This document shows, one piece after another, positions 34,105 through 45,304 of a stretch of DNA of 64,000 nt. The translations under genes were made by a program, and so were the position numbers. Each line of letters starts with the position of its first letter. Position 1 is the stretch's first letter. Origin of the DNA: Sipunculus nudus (Eukaryota > Annelida > Sipuncula > Golfingiida > Sipunculidae); the NCBI GenBank assembly GCA_026874595.1, contig CM049315.1, positions 39,824,164-39,888,163 of the forward strand, given 5' to 3'. Below the pieces are notes generated by a model. It was not told the DNA's origin. It searched no databases and worked only from the letters and a program-made list of their open reading frames with translations.

Positions 34105-35630
34105 CAAATGCCTGCACCACTAGACTACTCTTTTACTCACCAGCTTAGTTCGAACGCCTCCGCACTATTAACACGCCAAAAAGGGGCGTAGTTTTCATTT
34201 AGATCTCCTCAAGGAGATATCATGTCCTACGGGCATGCTTTGGTTTTCTGAATTGATCGTCTTGTTTATAAAATTCGAAATTGAAAACCGTATCATTTTT
34301 CAAAACACGGCATTTAAAAGAAGCATTCTCCAGTTGCATGAAAATCAGCTGTACCCATAACGTGCGTGTTTTTTTTCATCTAATTTGGTTCATATCCTGT
34401 GGTAAACCTTGTATCTAAAATATTAGTCATGAGAGTTCAACCTGAACGCTATTTTCAAAGCCTGGTGTTGCAACAGCATAACTGGTTTCGGTATAATACG
34501 TCGTCGTTTTCAACTGCTATTACGCCGTTTCAAAGTGCGTTTGTATGGGCAATGACGTAGCTGATCACAAGATACTGCTGTGTGTATAAACAACAGATTA
34601 CTTGCGTCGAATGCACAAACATACAACACCTGTGCATTATTTGGCCAGTTGAATACCTGGGACCCAAACAGGTTTGGCAAAGGGATTATTTCTTAGAGCT
34701 CAAGCATTTCGTGACAGCTTGGCACGTTAGTAAATCTTTAACCAACTTGATTGATCTTCTTTAAATGATTACAGATATTAGTTTCATAATATCCGCAAAG
34801 GAGGTTATGCCTTCAATCGTGGGTGTTTGTTCATGTGTCTGTCAACAGGAGAATGTAAAATTAATCGAACGCCATACTTCGTGGAAGGGTTGTATGGACC
34901 AAAAAGACCCTCATTAAATCGGGTCTCTAAATTAAATAGGATTGGACTGTTTTGAAGGAGGCATCCGCATAACTGAGTACCAACGTTTTGAATGCAACTA
35001 TATAAAATGAACATCCTGTGAATTTAATTAAAGAATACACAACATATTTATCAGGAAAAATACGGTGAATCCGGGATTGATGTTATGCCTTGGTGGTGGT
35101 ATGCTCTCTGCAGAGTGCCATTATCGATTTAAATTGTACTCAATTCACATCAACGAAACGGACGAAAAGGCAATGAAAGTATAATGTTAAACTGGATCCC
35201 CCGATGGCAGGCCTTCTCTCTGTCCTCGGTGGTGTTCTCCGCTATAAATCCAAGAGTCCTGGTCAGAATATGAAATATGTTCAAATTAATGAATAAACCG
35301 GAGAGTTGGAGTTGACATTTTCAGGTGATTGACTTGCAAGTACTACAGGCCAGGGACCTTTTTGAACTGGACGGGCCGGTTATGGCTGTCCGTGGTATTT
35401 TTAATCGCCGTCATTATTCACGGCTATCAGGATGCCGGCAGGGCCGAAAACAACACACGCTCGTTATTTCCATGTCTCCTTAGTACATTTGCAAATTAGT
35501 TATACACAACACATGGAGATCCTGAAAAAGGAGAGACTTGCGTGTATCTGTATCTTGACACTTGCAAATTAGATATATCAGTCACGTTATGGGAAACTGA
35601 TACATAGCCCTGTCACAATCAAAGAAAAAA
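34105..35630. other. No firm feature
   Basis: Only a small perfect hairpin ATCTCCT/AGGAGAT near 34203-34218. No exon or repeat recognised. Confidence 0.5.
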
Positions 35631-35634
35631 GGGT

Positions 35635-35752
35635 TCTTGCATTTGGGTTCTTCTAAGAACCCTCATGGTTCTGTCTTTCTTTGTGAAAAGGTTCCATCTG
35701 GCACTTGAAGGTGCTGCACTGATTATAACTTATAAGTTTCCAGATGGAACTC
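35635..35752. repeat. Nested inverted-repeat element
   Basis: A perfect small palindrome, GGGTTCTT-CT-AAGAACCC, lies at about 35646-35663. A second inverted pair is GGTTCCATCTGG and CCAGATGGAAC (about 35690-35751). This looks like a foldback MITE that ends where hAT MITE copy 2 begins. Confidence 0.55.
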
Positions 35753-35759
35753 GTTTTGT

Positions 35760-36133
35760 CAGTGGTGCCAATTTATATTTTAGGATGATAATGATTCGTT
35801 GACAAGTGAGGTTAGTCACAGGTAGGACAACTTTTTTATTGACCTTTTATTGCCTGTGTGACACATTTCAAATACATTACAATTCAGTACAAGATTAAAA
35901 AAAATATTTGTTTCGAGTACAGTTTAACTCTAAACCAGGTCTAGAAACATGATATTTCATAGTAATCGAACCAAAGTCTAATTATTAATATATTTCTTTT
36001 TCAGTATATAAATATTATTATCTGAATATCGGGGCGGGGGGGGGGGGGGTAATTACATTGACCATCCGCCATTTGCAAGAAAGTATGAGAGGGAAAATTC
36101 TCCCCCCCCTTGCCCCTTGCATTGACGCCCCTG
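35760..36133 (+). mobile_element. hAT MITE, copy 2
   Basis: Starts CAGTGGTGCC and ends TTGACGCCCCTG. It shares GCCTGTGTGACACATTTCAA with copy 1 (12933-13285), and ATTACATTGACCATCCGCC corresponds to ATAACATTGACCATTGCC there. The flanking octamers do not match, so the target duplication is lost or the left end is slightly misplaced. Confidence 0.65.
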
Positions 36134-36567
36134 CGACCGGATGTCCTTTTGATTAGGAGGCGCATGCGCACTTAATTTTAACTGTGAGGTCATTGCAGAT
36201 AAAACTGGATACACAAAAAGAATTGTAAAAAGGTGTTTTTTTTCCGTTAGTGCGTAATTCGTAAATAGTCTTATATATGCTAGGTCAGTATCTGTAAATT
36301 ACGTTTTTTATAAGTACGTATGCGCAAATTATACTCGTCTATATACGTGTTAATAGAAATTCGGTAACTAAAGGTGTTCTTTTTGTAAACCATATCTCAC
36401 TTAAGTTAATTGTACATTTTATATATTAAGTAACAAAAGCTGTTTTGAATAAATTATAATTGTGTTAATAATTTCGAAAACGGTCTCAGTACTTTTTCCA
36501 CACTAATGAGAGTTTAATAAAAATAAAATGTAGAATCATTTAAATTAAAAAAAAATACATATCTTTG
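36134..36567. other. No recognisable feature
   Basis: AT-rich, no support for a gene. Confidence 0.5.
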
Positions 36568-36570
36568 TTA

Positions 36571-36852
36571 GGCCCAAAAAAATAAAAGGTATGGTTCTCA
36601 GGCACCGCCCGCGTCAATTTTAACCCCCCGCATCAACAATTTTTATTTTGATTTTTATCTTTCAAGAAGATAAATAATACAATTTATGTAGTACTTTTAC
36701 CTGTTTATGAAAACAATTTGTTATTTTCATGCTTTTCCCTGATCATATGACATTTTTATCGAAACATACAAAAAGGTCAAACATAAAATACCGTCCGCCC
36801 GCACTGATTTCTAAAAAAAAAAAGTGCCTGAGAACCATACCTTTTTTTGGCC
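36571..36852 (+). mobile_element. Harbinger-like MITE, copy 1
   Basis: The left end is GGCCCAAAAAAATAAAAGG then TATGGTTCTCAGGCACC. The right end, reverse-complemented, is GGCCAAAAAAAGGTATGG then TTCTCAGGCAC. It is flanked by TTA on both sides (36568-36570 and 36853-36855). GGCC-type ends with a TTA duplication suggest PIF/Harbinger. Two more copies lie at 52692-53022 and about 53176-53569. Confidence 0.7.
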
Positions 36853-36855
36853 TTA

Positions 36856-38628
36856 GATAATTATTTTAAACATTTAATGTAATTTTGTGGCATTAGCCAC
36901 ATCCTTTGACAAATTTCGTCAAAATCTCTTTTTTATAACGTTTTGTGTAAAGTTCTGAACAGACAAACCAGCGAACAAAGGGAAAACATTTAAGAGTTAC
37001 ATGTATAATGAATTTACGCGTGATTTAGCATAGACACATCACATTCAGGCCACCTTTAATCAGCATTAAGTTTTTACCTTAATCTCATCTGAGCTGTTTT
37101 GTCCTATAAATTACAAATTATCTAAGATTAAATTTAACTGTTGTGTATTAGATTTATTTTTTTACTACAGTTATACTCTGTTATCATCCCATATATTTTG
37201 ATATGCCGGTATATTTAATGGCTTTAGAATTAACAAAATTTAAAATAGAAAGAATTATAAATGCATAATTGATGCTGGATAACCTCAGCTATTTAGAGTC
37301 AGAGAACAGTTTGCAGTATACAAATAAAAAATAAACGCTTATTCATATGAGTATACCTTAATTTAGCTGTGGCAAATCGCTCGTATGATTTTGTAACTGA
37401 GGCGTATATGCGCATGTGCGTATTTTCTCGCACACGATCTCGGTGAACTAAGGTATTCGGGGTAAATGACGTCACTTAAACATTTCTTCTAAAATGACCT
37501 GCTAGATCCTCTTATATTATAGAGTACTTCAAGTTCACTCTATACGCGTATACGCGCACATGGAAACACAGCTATGTTTTAACGCATGTACGAACACATG
37601 CATTTATGTGGACATTGAAACACAGCTGTATCTATATTTTAAATGTATAATGAATTTGTAAAGTCTTTCCAAGTAAACTTTTTAAACAGAAAAAATAGGC
37701 CGGTATTGAGACGCAATTTTCCTTGTGCTGAGGGTCAGTGGTAATGAATTCTGTATCATAATTGCATCAAGTTCCTGTGGCAGCCCGCTGTCCCCGCCAG
37801 CGATCTGCTGATCGTGTGGTAGTGATGAAGAACCAGAATCCGGTGGTTATTCAAAACGACACGGCAGTCCTTCATCCGCCAGTTCGATTTCCCAGGAGTC
37901 CTTTCTCTCTGAGCGCCAGGCATGGCATGGCATGTCGTAATCCTCAACATGTAAAGGTACAGCCCTGGACCGGGTTATTTACTGATAGATGATATGATCA
38001 CGGGACTGTCCTCATAAACTTAACGTCTACAGATGCCAGGTTATCACGGCCAGTGATGTATACCAGCCGTCTGTGTGTGGTATATACGGAAGATGCAGCA
38101 GCAAAGATGCTGATGCAGAATCAAATTGATTACGTACATTACTAATTGAACGTATGTAGACGGAGTGTATGTTTAGACCTATGTTTAAATGTCTTTCTGT
38201 ATTTATGCTTGTCTTGCCTGATATCCATGTCACTGTTCCCTACTGAGGATAAAAGAAAAGATTTATTCGGTATTTAATGACAGCATCTATTTTTTCGAAG
38301 CATGCTTTCGAATTCGGAACGTTTGAAAACATAAAATACATGTAACTGGATTTTATCATAACCCATTGAAAAATTGGTGTAATACATGTAACTGGATTTT
38401 AGGCTTTATTATAACTCTTTGGAACATTGATATATTGTGATCTTGATTTTTTTGTATAACACAGGAAGATATAATGATTGGTAACCATACATTTCGTTGT
38501 TAAAATTTGACAACCATCTGGTTCCGGTTTGTATATGAAATGATATATTACAGAGACAGGGTGTAGTCAACATGCAAATTCATCTGCATTTAAAAATGTG
38601 TGACAGTTGCATTTGAATACAGAGTATC
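36856..38628. other. Mostly featureless
   Basis: Contains the tRNA-like relic at 37826-37902 and a short direct repeat, AATACATGTAACTGGATTTT, at 38335 and 38381. No coding exon recognised. Confidence 0.45.
37826..37902 (+). mobile_element. Possible tRNA-derived SINE head
   Basis: CCGGTGGTTATTCAAAACG is A-box-like, and CAGTTCGATTTCCC about 35 bp later is B-box-like. Neighbouring ORFs on both strands are artefacts of this. Single copy, so weak. Confidence 0.35.
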
Positions 38629-38899
38629 CAGAGGCGTCAATATGGGGGGGGGGGGGATGGGGATATATATACCCCCCACTTTTTGGCAAGGGGGGTGGGG
38701 GGGTGGGGGGGGATGATTACAGAGAATAATTTTAAAATATTGCAAATGAAATATATTAATAAATAATATTAAAGACTATGGATCCTTTTACTAAAAAATA
38801 TTATATCTAAACCTTGCTTTGAATTACAAAAACTTTGTTTTCAAAAATTATTTTCTATTAGAATATTATAATTATTTGAAATATGATAAACATTGGTAT

Positions 38900-38936
<37 letters not shown>

Positions 38937-38964
38937 CATTTATATATATATAAATATATATATA

Positions 38965-39023
<59 letters not shown>

Positions 39024-39114
39024 AATATGTCACTCAGAGACGCTGAAAAAGGTATGTGTGTGTATATAAATATACAAAGTCCTCCCCATCCTGGAAGAAA
39101 AAATGACGCCACTG
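38629..39114 (-). mobile_element. hAT MITE, copy 3, with 8-bp target duplication
   Basis: It begins CAGAGGCGTCAATATG and ends AATGACGCCACTG. It is flanked by AGAGTATC (38621-38628) and AGAGTAGC (39115-39122), 7/8 identical. It is inverted relative to copy 1: its right end TCCTGGAAGAAAAAATGACG matches the reverse complement of copy 1's left end. It contains two G-runs with ATATATACCCCCC and long AT tracts at 38903-39020. Confidence 0.8.
38903..39020. repeat. (AT)n microsatellites inside hAT MITE copy 3
   Basis: AT runs at 38903-38932 and about 38970-39020, joined by AT-rich sequence. Confidence 0.9.
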
Positions 39115-39887
39115 AGAGTAGCCATGCAGTAAATCTGCAGTTGACTTTCATATGAGTATTAAACGGTTGAGTTTTAAATACACTGCCGTCCCAGATTTCC
39201 AGTAAAAAAATCCACCATTATTTTGAAAACTGTTGCTGATATACTATAACTGCATTTTCCATTATTATGAATATTTATTGGATTATGATATATATCCACA
39301 GGTTTAGTTAAACCTCAATTCTGTATTATGTTTACTATGTAAAAAATTCTAATTGTAAGCAAGTTCCTTAATGGGATGATTTTTTCAAAGCATTTGTTTC
39401 TGCATTTTAATAAGCCAAGTCACAATTTACCCCATGGTAATCAGATACCCGGTGTAGCGATTTCAGACTACCCCATCTTCAGATGACCGGGGAAGGGGTA
39501 ACTTGAAATCAATTTTAAATTACAACTACGCTTTTAGATTACCCTTTCAAAATAGTTATTTTTTTACGTTTACGCATTTAAAATTTATATATATTTTTTT
39601 GTTGTCTCAACTTCGCATATTAGTTTGAATCTTTGGGTATCTTATTTTTGCATGTAAAGTGTTCAAGTGAATAAAAGGGTAATTTATATGATAATTAATA
39701 CGTTGCGACAACATTATTTTTTATTTTTAAAATCAATTGTATGAATCTGTTTCGTGGTTTATTTAAATGGACAATATGACAAATATCCGCGGAAAATTAC
39801 CACCATTTAACAAAAAAAAGTCCCATAAATTGTTTAAAATGATACAGAGAATATACTGTTTTATTTAAACATTTAACAAAAATTACG

Positions 39888-39987
<100 letters not shown>

Positions 39988-40134
39988 GATAGGATAAAAA
40001 GAATAAAAATTGGGTTTAAAATAAAAATGGAATAAAATAATGTATCATGTTGTTGTGATTTGTTTGTGATTGTGAAGATACTTGTATATAAAGGGACTTT
40101 ATAGTAAGTCCTGTTATTGTCAAATAATGTAAGA

Positions 40135-40261
40135 CTAGCAAATACCCGTGCTACGCACGGTTTAGGACGAACGAAACAATCCGTACGTTGGTATCGGAAA
40201 TCCACCGGAAATCAAGAGATACGGAAATCACACAAATCGCGATACGCTATTAATATATAGA
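40135..40261 (-). mobile_element. Minimal Helitron (127 bp)
   Basis: Read on the minus strand it begins A|TCTATATATTAATAGCG and ends with the hairpin CCGTGC-GTA-GCACGG, then GTATTTG, then CTAG|T. A 5' TC, a 3' hairpin a few bases before CTAG, and insertion between A and T are the standard Helitron signature. It has no Rep/helicase. A second 5' end of the same kind is at 41659 (minus strand), with matching CCGTATCTC and CCGTACGGATTG downstream. Confidence 0.75.
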
Positions 40262-41580
40262 TACATTATATGTAGGGTGATATGCATACACATCATATTG
40301 AAGCCAAAAGATTGGACGGAGATGTTTTCGGAGTAGTTGATATGATAAATGAAATAATTTTTATATAAAAATATATTATGTTGAACATCGCTATTTAAAG
40401 TTGCCCTCCGAATTTTCTTGCGACACAATCTCACCGTGTAAAAAATTGGTGACATATTCTAAGGTTTATTTGCATCCGATCATCGCATCTATTCATCGCA
40501 TCCGTGTAAAAATTTTTGACACTATATTTTCAATTACACATGACAAATACCTCCGGCAACGATTATCAGCTGCGATCAACGCATGCAAGCGTTTATGGCA
40601 GACCTTGAGTCCTGCACGACTTTTGCGATGAACGCATCCGTTAAAGGCACAGGGGATTCCACTTCATGACGTGAAATCGGGGAAGCCCACACTCCCATTA
40701 CCAAAATATGAGTATTAAAGTTCATAGGGGAATAACTGTAGGGAAGCATCATGTCTATCACACTCAACATGCATCTTACTATATATGTATCACTGAAAGA
40801 TTGCAACAATGAATTTGGTGCAATAAAAGTGACATTTAAAGTGGAAGCAAAATAAAGCGTTAAGCACGGGCGCCAGGACAATTATTTTTGTGTGCATGTG
40901 TGTGTGTGGGGGGGGGGGGTCCTATCCCACATTAATTTAATTAAAACATAATTATTTGTTATATTTTACTGAAATATCATTAAGATTTACAGGCATAAAT
41001 CTTGATTTGAAAGGACAAAAGTACTTATCGTCATCTGTTTGACGCTTGTATGTGTCATGTGTTGCCTCATGGTTGCTGTCCTTTGATTGCACATGAAAGC
41101 GGGGTGCGACAAACCAAATGCGATAAACACTGCTTTGTGTGACCATGGGACACGAATTTAGTCGCATGCGACTCGCTCATTTGTCAAACGGCCTGGACGC
41201 GGTACATGTTCATTCAAGCAAAACAGGTCATGTACGGGGGGGGGGGGGGGGGTCGCAGGTAGAAGCCCTCTTCGTGCGATATCCCGGTGACAGGAAGGCC
41301 TGCCAAACAATTCTTTCAAAGATCTCCCTTTTGAGAATGGGATTATTTCGGGCCGGTGACCGCGAAATGTACAAATAACCCAGATAGGGCCCCCGAGTAA
41401 AACTCTGTTCGGCCATCACACACTCTATGGCCATTGTCTTACGGGACCCGAACGCACGAAGAAAAGAGGCGCCCGCGGGGTAGCAAAATTTAAATTATTA
41501 ATTATGCAAGTAATACGCAAACATTGCAAATAAAACTGGGTGGAATCTCTTCGGACACAACCGGAGCATATGTTTGTCGA
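40262..41580. other. No firm feature
   Basis: May be the body of a longer Helitron running from the 5' end at 41659 to the 3' end at 40135. Includes G-runs at about 40907-40919 and 41237-41252. No motif-bearing ORF. Confidence 0.4.
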
Positions 41581-41584
41581 AAAT

Positions 41585-41659
41585 TCCGGCAATCCGTACG
41601 GTGGTATCAGAGGAGATACGGAAAATTACAAAAATCGCCTTACGCTATTAATATATAGA
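41585..41659 (-). mobile_element. Helitron 5' end, second copy
   Basis: On the minus strand, TCTATATATTAATAGCG is followed by TAAGGCGATTTTTG, CCGTATCTC and CCGTACGGATTG, collinear with 40135-40261 for about 75 bp. The next 3' terminus below it is the one at 40135. Confidence 0.6.
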
Positions 41660-41902
41660 TACCTAGATAAATTCTACCTTCGGTGTACTGGACTTATAGT
41701 TTATAGATGAGTGGTTGCAACGGTAATAATTATATGACCAAACTTACTTAATCAGATAGACTTGAGTTGATTTTGACTGTACTGGGGAGGCCATGTGGTA
41801 GAGAAATACTGCCCAGGTGTAACAGTGGCCAGGGATGCCTCTCCAGGAACATCATATTATTCTCAAATTCAACTTGTACTTTAAAATGTATGTTCTATAC
41901 CA

Positions 41903-42015
41903 GGGGATAATTGTCTGGGGATAATTGTCTCGGGGGTAGTTTTCCGGGGGTAGTTGTCTGAGGGTAATTGTCTGAGGGTAAATGTCCGGGGATAATTGTC
42001 CGGGGGGAGTTGTCC
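41903..42015. repeat. 14-bp minisatellite GGGGATAATTGTCT
   Basis: About eight units of the form GGGG(A/T)TAATTGTC(T/C), with small variants. No coding meaning. Confidence 0.9.
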
Positions 42016-43222
42016 TAGAGCCATTTAAATAATATACCATGGGTTAAAAGCATTAGTATTTATCATTAAGGTAAATCAGCAGCGGAGGTTATCTGAACAG
42101 TGCAATGATAACTGATATTAAGTCCAGATTTTTATCGCGTGAGGAATCTGAAATAGATTTCAAGTTACGGGGTAACCTGATATGAGGGTATTCTGAAGTC
42201 TGTACAGTATTGCTGAGATATGAATATACGGGCGACCAGAGGTTTAGAAGATTTAAGTTTTTCCTCAGAATATATATGACATATACATGGATGAAATAAA
42301 ATATTCTCACACTTCAGATTATGGTATCAGTGTGTCAGGGTTATCAGGTATGGAAAAATAAAGAACCCGAAAAGCTTTTGGTAAGATTTAAAAAAAGAAA
42401 AGAACGAAAGTACAAATATTTTTACATTATCCCGAAGTTTAAAATATCACAGCAATATATATTTACAAGGTTCCCCATAGGAGTGAACCAGTCACAATTT
42501 TACCTGATATTTATCTATAGATAATCTGTTTTTTATTACCTAATTTCAAAGTGAAAATTTTGTAAGCACACATGCAATTTACAGCCTGTCAACGACATGT
42601 TCTGTATCCCCAGTTTATTAGCGCCTGACATCAAGCCGAGTAAATGCTTAATAACACCCACTGCCTTGTTGTTTGTCCAGACAAATTATCTTGTGATAAT
42701 TTAATACGAACAGAAATCAATTTGCTTCAGGTTGTAAGGATATTAGGTCAATGGAGTGTTGATCAGACCTCAAAACAGGTGTACAGACTCCAGCTTACCC
42801 CCATTTCAGATCCCCCCATCCCCCATGTAAACTGAAATCGATTTTAGATTACGGGTTAGGATGGTCTAAACCTAATTTCATTTTAACCCCGCACATTTCA
42901 GATTACCCCAAACTGATTTAACAAGTGTTATATTATCATAATCAACCGCCTGAAAGAAGTGAAATTTAAAAGATCAATCTATGAAACATATAAAGTTGTC
43001 GTAAAATGTTGATTATATTGTTTACCAAAGCGCATGAGACATTACATGCAAACAAAAACTAAACCAAGGTTCAAACTAGTTGAGAAATCAAGAAGGAAAA
43101 TATATCAATTTCAGGTAAAAAGCATACATTCAGAATGGGGTAGTCTAAAGTCGTTATCAATTTACCGGGGGGAGGGGGGTAATCGGAAGCCGGGGTAATC
43201 TGAAATCGCTACACCGGTCATA

Positions 43223-43731
43223 GGGTCAAGGCGTAATTCATTCAGAGACGAGGCAAACGTGCTGTTAGGAGACACTCCCTAAGGGGATAACGAGCTCTAT
43301 TTAATACACAAGACCAACCCAACCCAAGGGGCCAGGCCTGATTACTTGTCATGGGCATTCAATCATCTATATTATCAATCAGTACGAGTCTGTTGACAGT
43401 CTTGAATTAAACAGACTTTTAATCATCATAACTATTACGGAAGGATAAAGTGATACCCACAACAGACAATGTTTGCCAGAATTGTTTGTAGAATCATATG
43501 TAGATGTCATGGTTTGATTGATAACGGGAACCCCATGACGGATGATAAAACATATCGCATTTCCGTCATCTGGTATAAATGTACCGTATTCAGTTACTAT
43601 CTTTTTACCGAACGTCATTTAGTCTGCATAATTATACATTTAAACTAATTTAACTTCCAGTTTAATATTCTATCTGTGATATAATGTAATCGGAAACATA
43701 GTTTCATTGCGTTATAATGATCTCCTAATAT
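43223..43731. other. No recognisable feature
   Basis: Nothing supported. Confidence 0.5.
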
Positions 43732-43733
43732 AT

Positions 43734-43778
<45 letters not shown>

Positions 43779-43844
43779 TATAATATATAAATATATGATA
43801 TATATATATATGATATATAAATATATATATATATATAAACATAT

Positions 43845-43892
<48 letters not shown>
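43732..43892. repeat. (AT)n array interrupted by GATATA motifs
   Basis: AT runs at 43732-43775 and 43800-43892, ending at the start of solo LTR copy 3. AT resumes at 44686, directly after the LTR. Confidence 0.95.
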
Positions 43893-44681
43893 TGTTACGG
43901 AACCTAATATAAACAGATCACGTATGCGTGATGAACACAAATTTTGTAATGGAGATAAAAAAAAAACCTAATCAGATTCTGCAACACTAGGCAGCGTGAA
44001 ATGTCTAGGGGAATGAATAAAGAAGTCAGTGTTTTTTTGTTAACAAATAAGAATAATTTATTCTTAAAACAACCCTAACACTACAATACACTAAATCAAT
44101 ACAATTATACAATAAAACAGCGTTATAGCAACAAGTCAATATAATCACACAGAAAGATAATGGTACAGTACCTCGATACCAACACCATCACAACGATAAG
44201 TCCTTTGAATGTAAACTCTCTCGGAGAATGACAGCCAAGTGGAAAGTTCTTGCAACAAAACAGAAAGTAAACTGAAATACAAATGTATAAAATCCAGGAT
44301 AAAGTTCTTGAAAATCTATAATTGCCGCATTCGTCGGATAAGGTCCTGACACACGCTTCTGGTATCCGCTGGTATCTGCTCTGCTCTGCCCTCTGGTTCT
44401 CGAAAACAGCCCCTTTCTATACCTTCACACCCCAAGCCGGGAATTTTCCACTTCTCGAACAGTCTATAAGAACCCTACTCAACAGTAAACACGCGTTTCA
44501 GGAATTCTCTAGAAAGACATAGCCGTGTGTCTCTACACATACCAGGCTCATCACGTGACCCATGACCAGGCGTGAAAACCCAAGGCTCACATGACAAAGA
44601 GAGTTCAACCAGTACGGATTTAACATAAAATGTAACATCAACACGAGTTACGCCCGTGTCTCACAATAAAAGAGCACCTGT

Positions 44682-44685
<4 letters not shown>
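43893..44685 (-). mobile_element. Solo LTR, copy 3 (793 bp, inverted)
   Basis: In plus-strand reading it starts TGTTACGGAACC and ends GCACCTGTAACA. On the minus strand this is the same LTR as copies 1 and 2, including the U5 block GACATTTCACGCTGCC. The flanks are ATAT on both sides, inside an (AT)n array that continues to 44714. Its TATA equivalent reads TATAGAAA, so it is weakened. A poly(A) signal lies at 44057-44062 (TTTATT on plus). No internal sequence adjoins it. Confidence 0.88.

Positions 44686-44714
<29 letters not shown>
44686..44714. repeat. (AT)n microsatellite
   Basis: Continuation of the array split by solo LTR copy 3. Confidence 0.95.
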
Positions 44715-44715
<1 letters not shown>

Positions 44716-44719
<4 letters not shown>

Positions 44720-45070
44720 TTATTTATATGAAGAAAACAACATTATATATTCACTAGAGCCGGTTTGACGCGATGAGACCAGATAATCAGGGGAATGTTA
44801 ATTGAATTGAACTGACGGCATGTTTTGTAAAGCTTAGACGTTGCGAGGTTACGATCTGTTCGTATCGAACAAAGAGGAAAGTGAATGACTAGTACTTGAT
44901 CCCATTGTCCATTGGGAGAGAAAATGATTTGCCGGGAAAACGCTCGGTGTTCGATCCAAACAGAGCAATAGGGGTGGCATGAATGCTAAGTTTTAAAACA
45001 TTTCAACGTGTTTTGTTTTAATGGCGGCATTTAGGGAGACTTTCAGCATTGAATACAACAACTGTACATG
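44716..45070. other. No firm feature
   Basis: GGTGTTCGATCCAAAC near 44947 is B-box-like, but no A box is visible. Confidence 0.45.
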
Positions 45071-45075
45071 GGAAG

Positions 45076-45304
45076 CAAGAAGCGGATTCGGGGGGGGGGG
45101 GGGGGGGTCGTCGGACCCCTTCCCCCCTTTTCAGCCGCTGCAACCTTTTTTTAGATTAGGGTTCGAGATCATTTTTTTTTCGGATTGGATCCCCCGCCCC
45201 CCCCCCCCCCCTTTTCCGGATCTGGGGACCCTTTTTTGGGTTTTGTCAATATTAGTCCTCCTTGGTTTGACCCCTCCTTTTCTTTAATCCTGGATTCGCC
45301 TCTG
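45076..45304. mobile_element. G-rich hAT-like MITE, copy 2
   Basis: Starts CAAGAAGCGGATTCGGGG and ends CCTGGATTCGCCTCTG. It shares poly-G, GGACCCCTTCCCCC and TTTTCAGCCGCTGCAA with the reverse complement of 8261-8454. The long proline-rich ORFs here come from the C-runs. Confidence 0.55.

Noticed and set aside
40576-40881. 101-codon minus-strand ORF
   Set aside because: No recognisable motif, and it lies in the possible Helitron body; non-autonomous bodies often hold chance ORFs.
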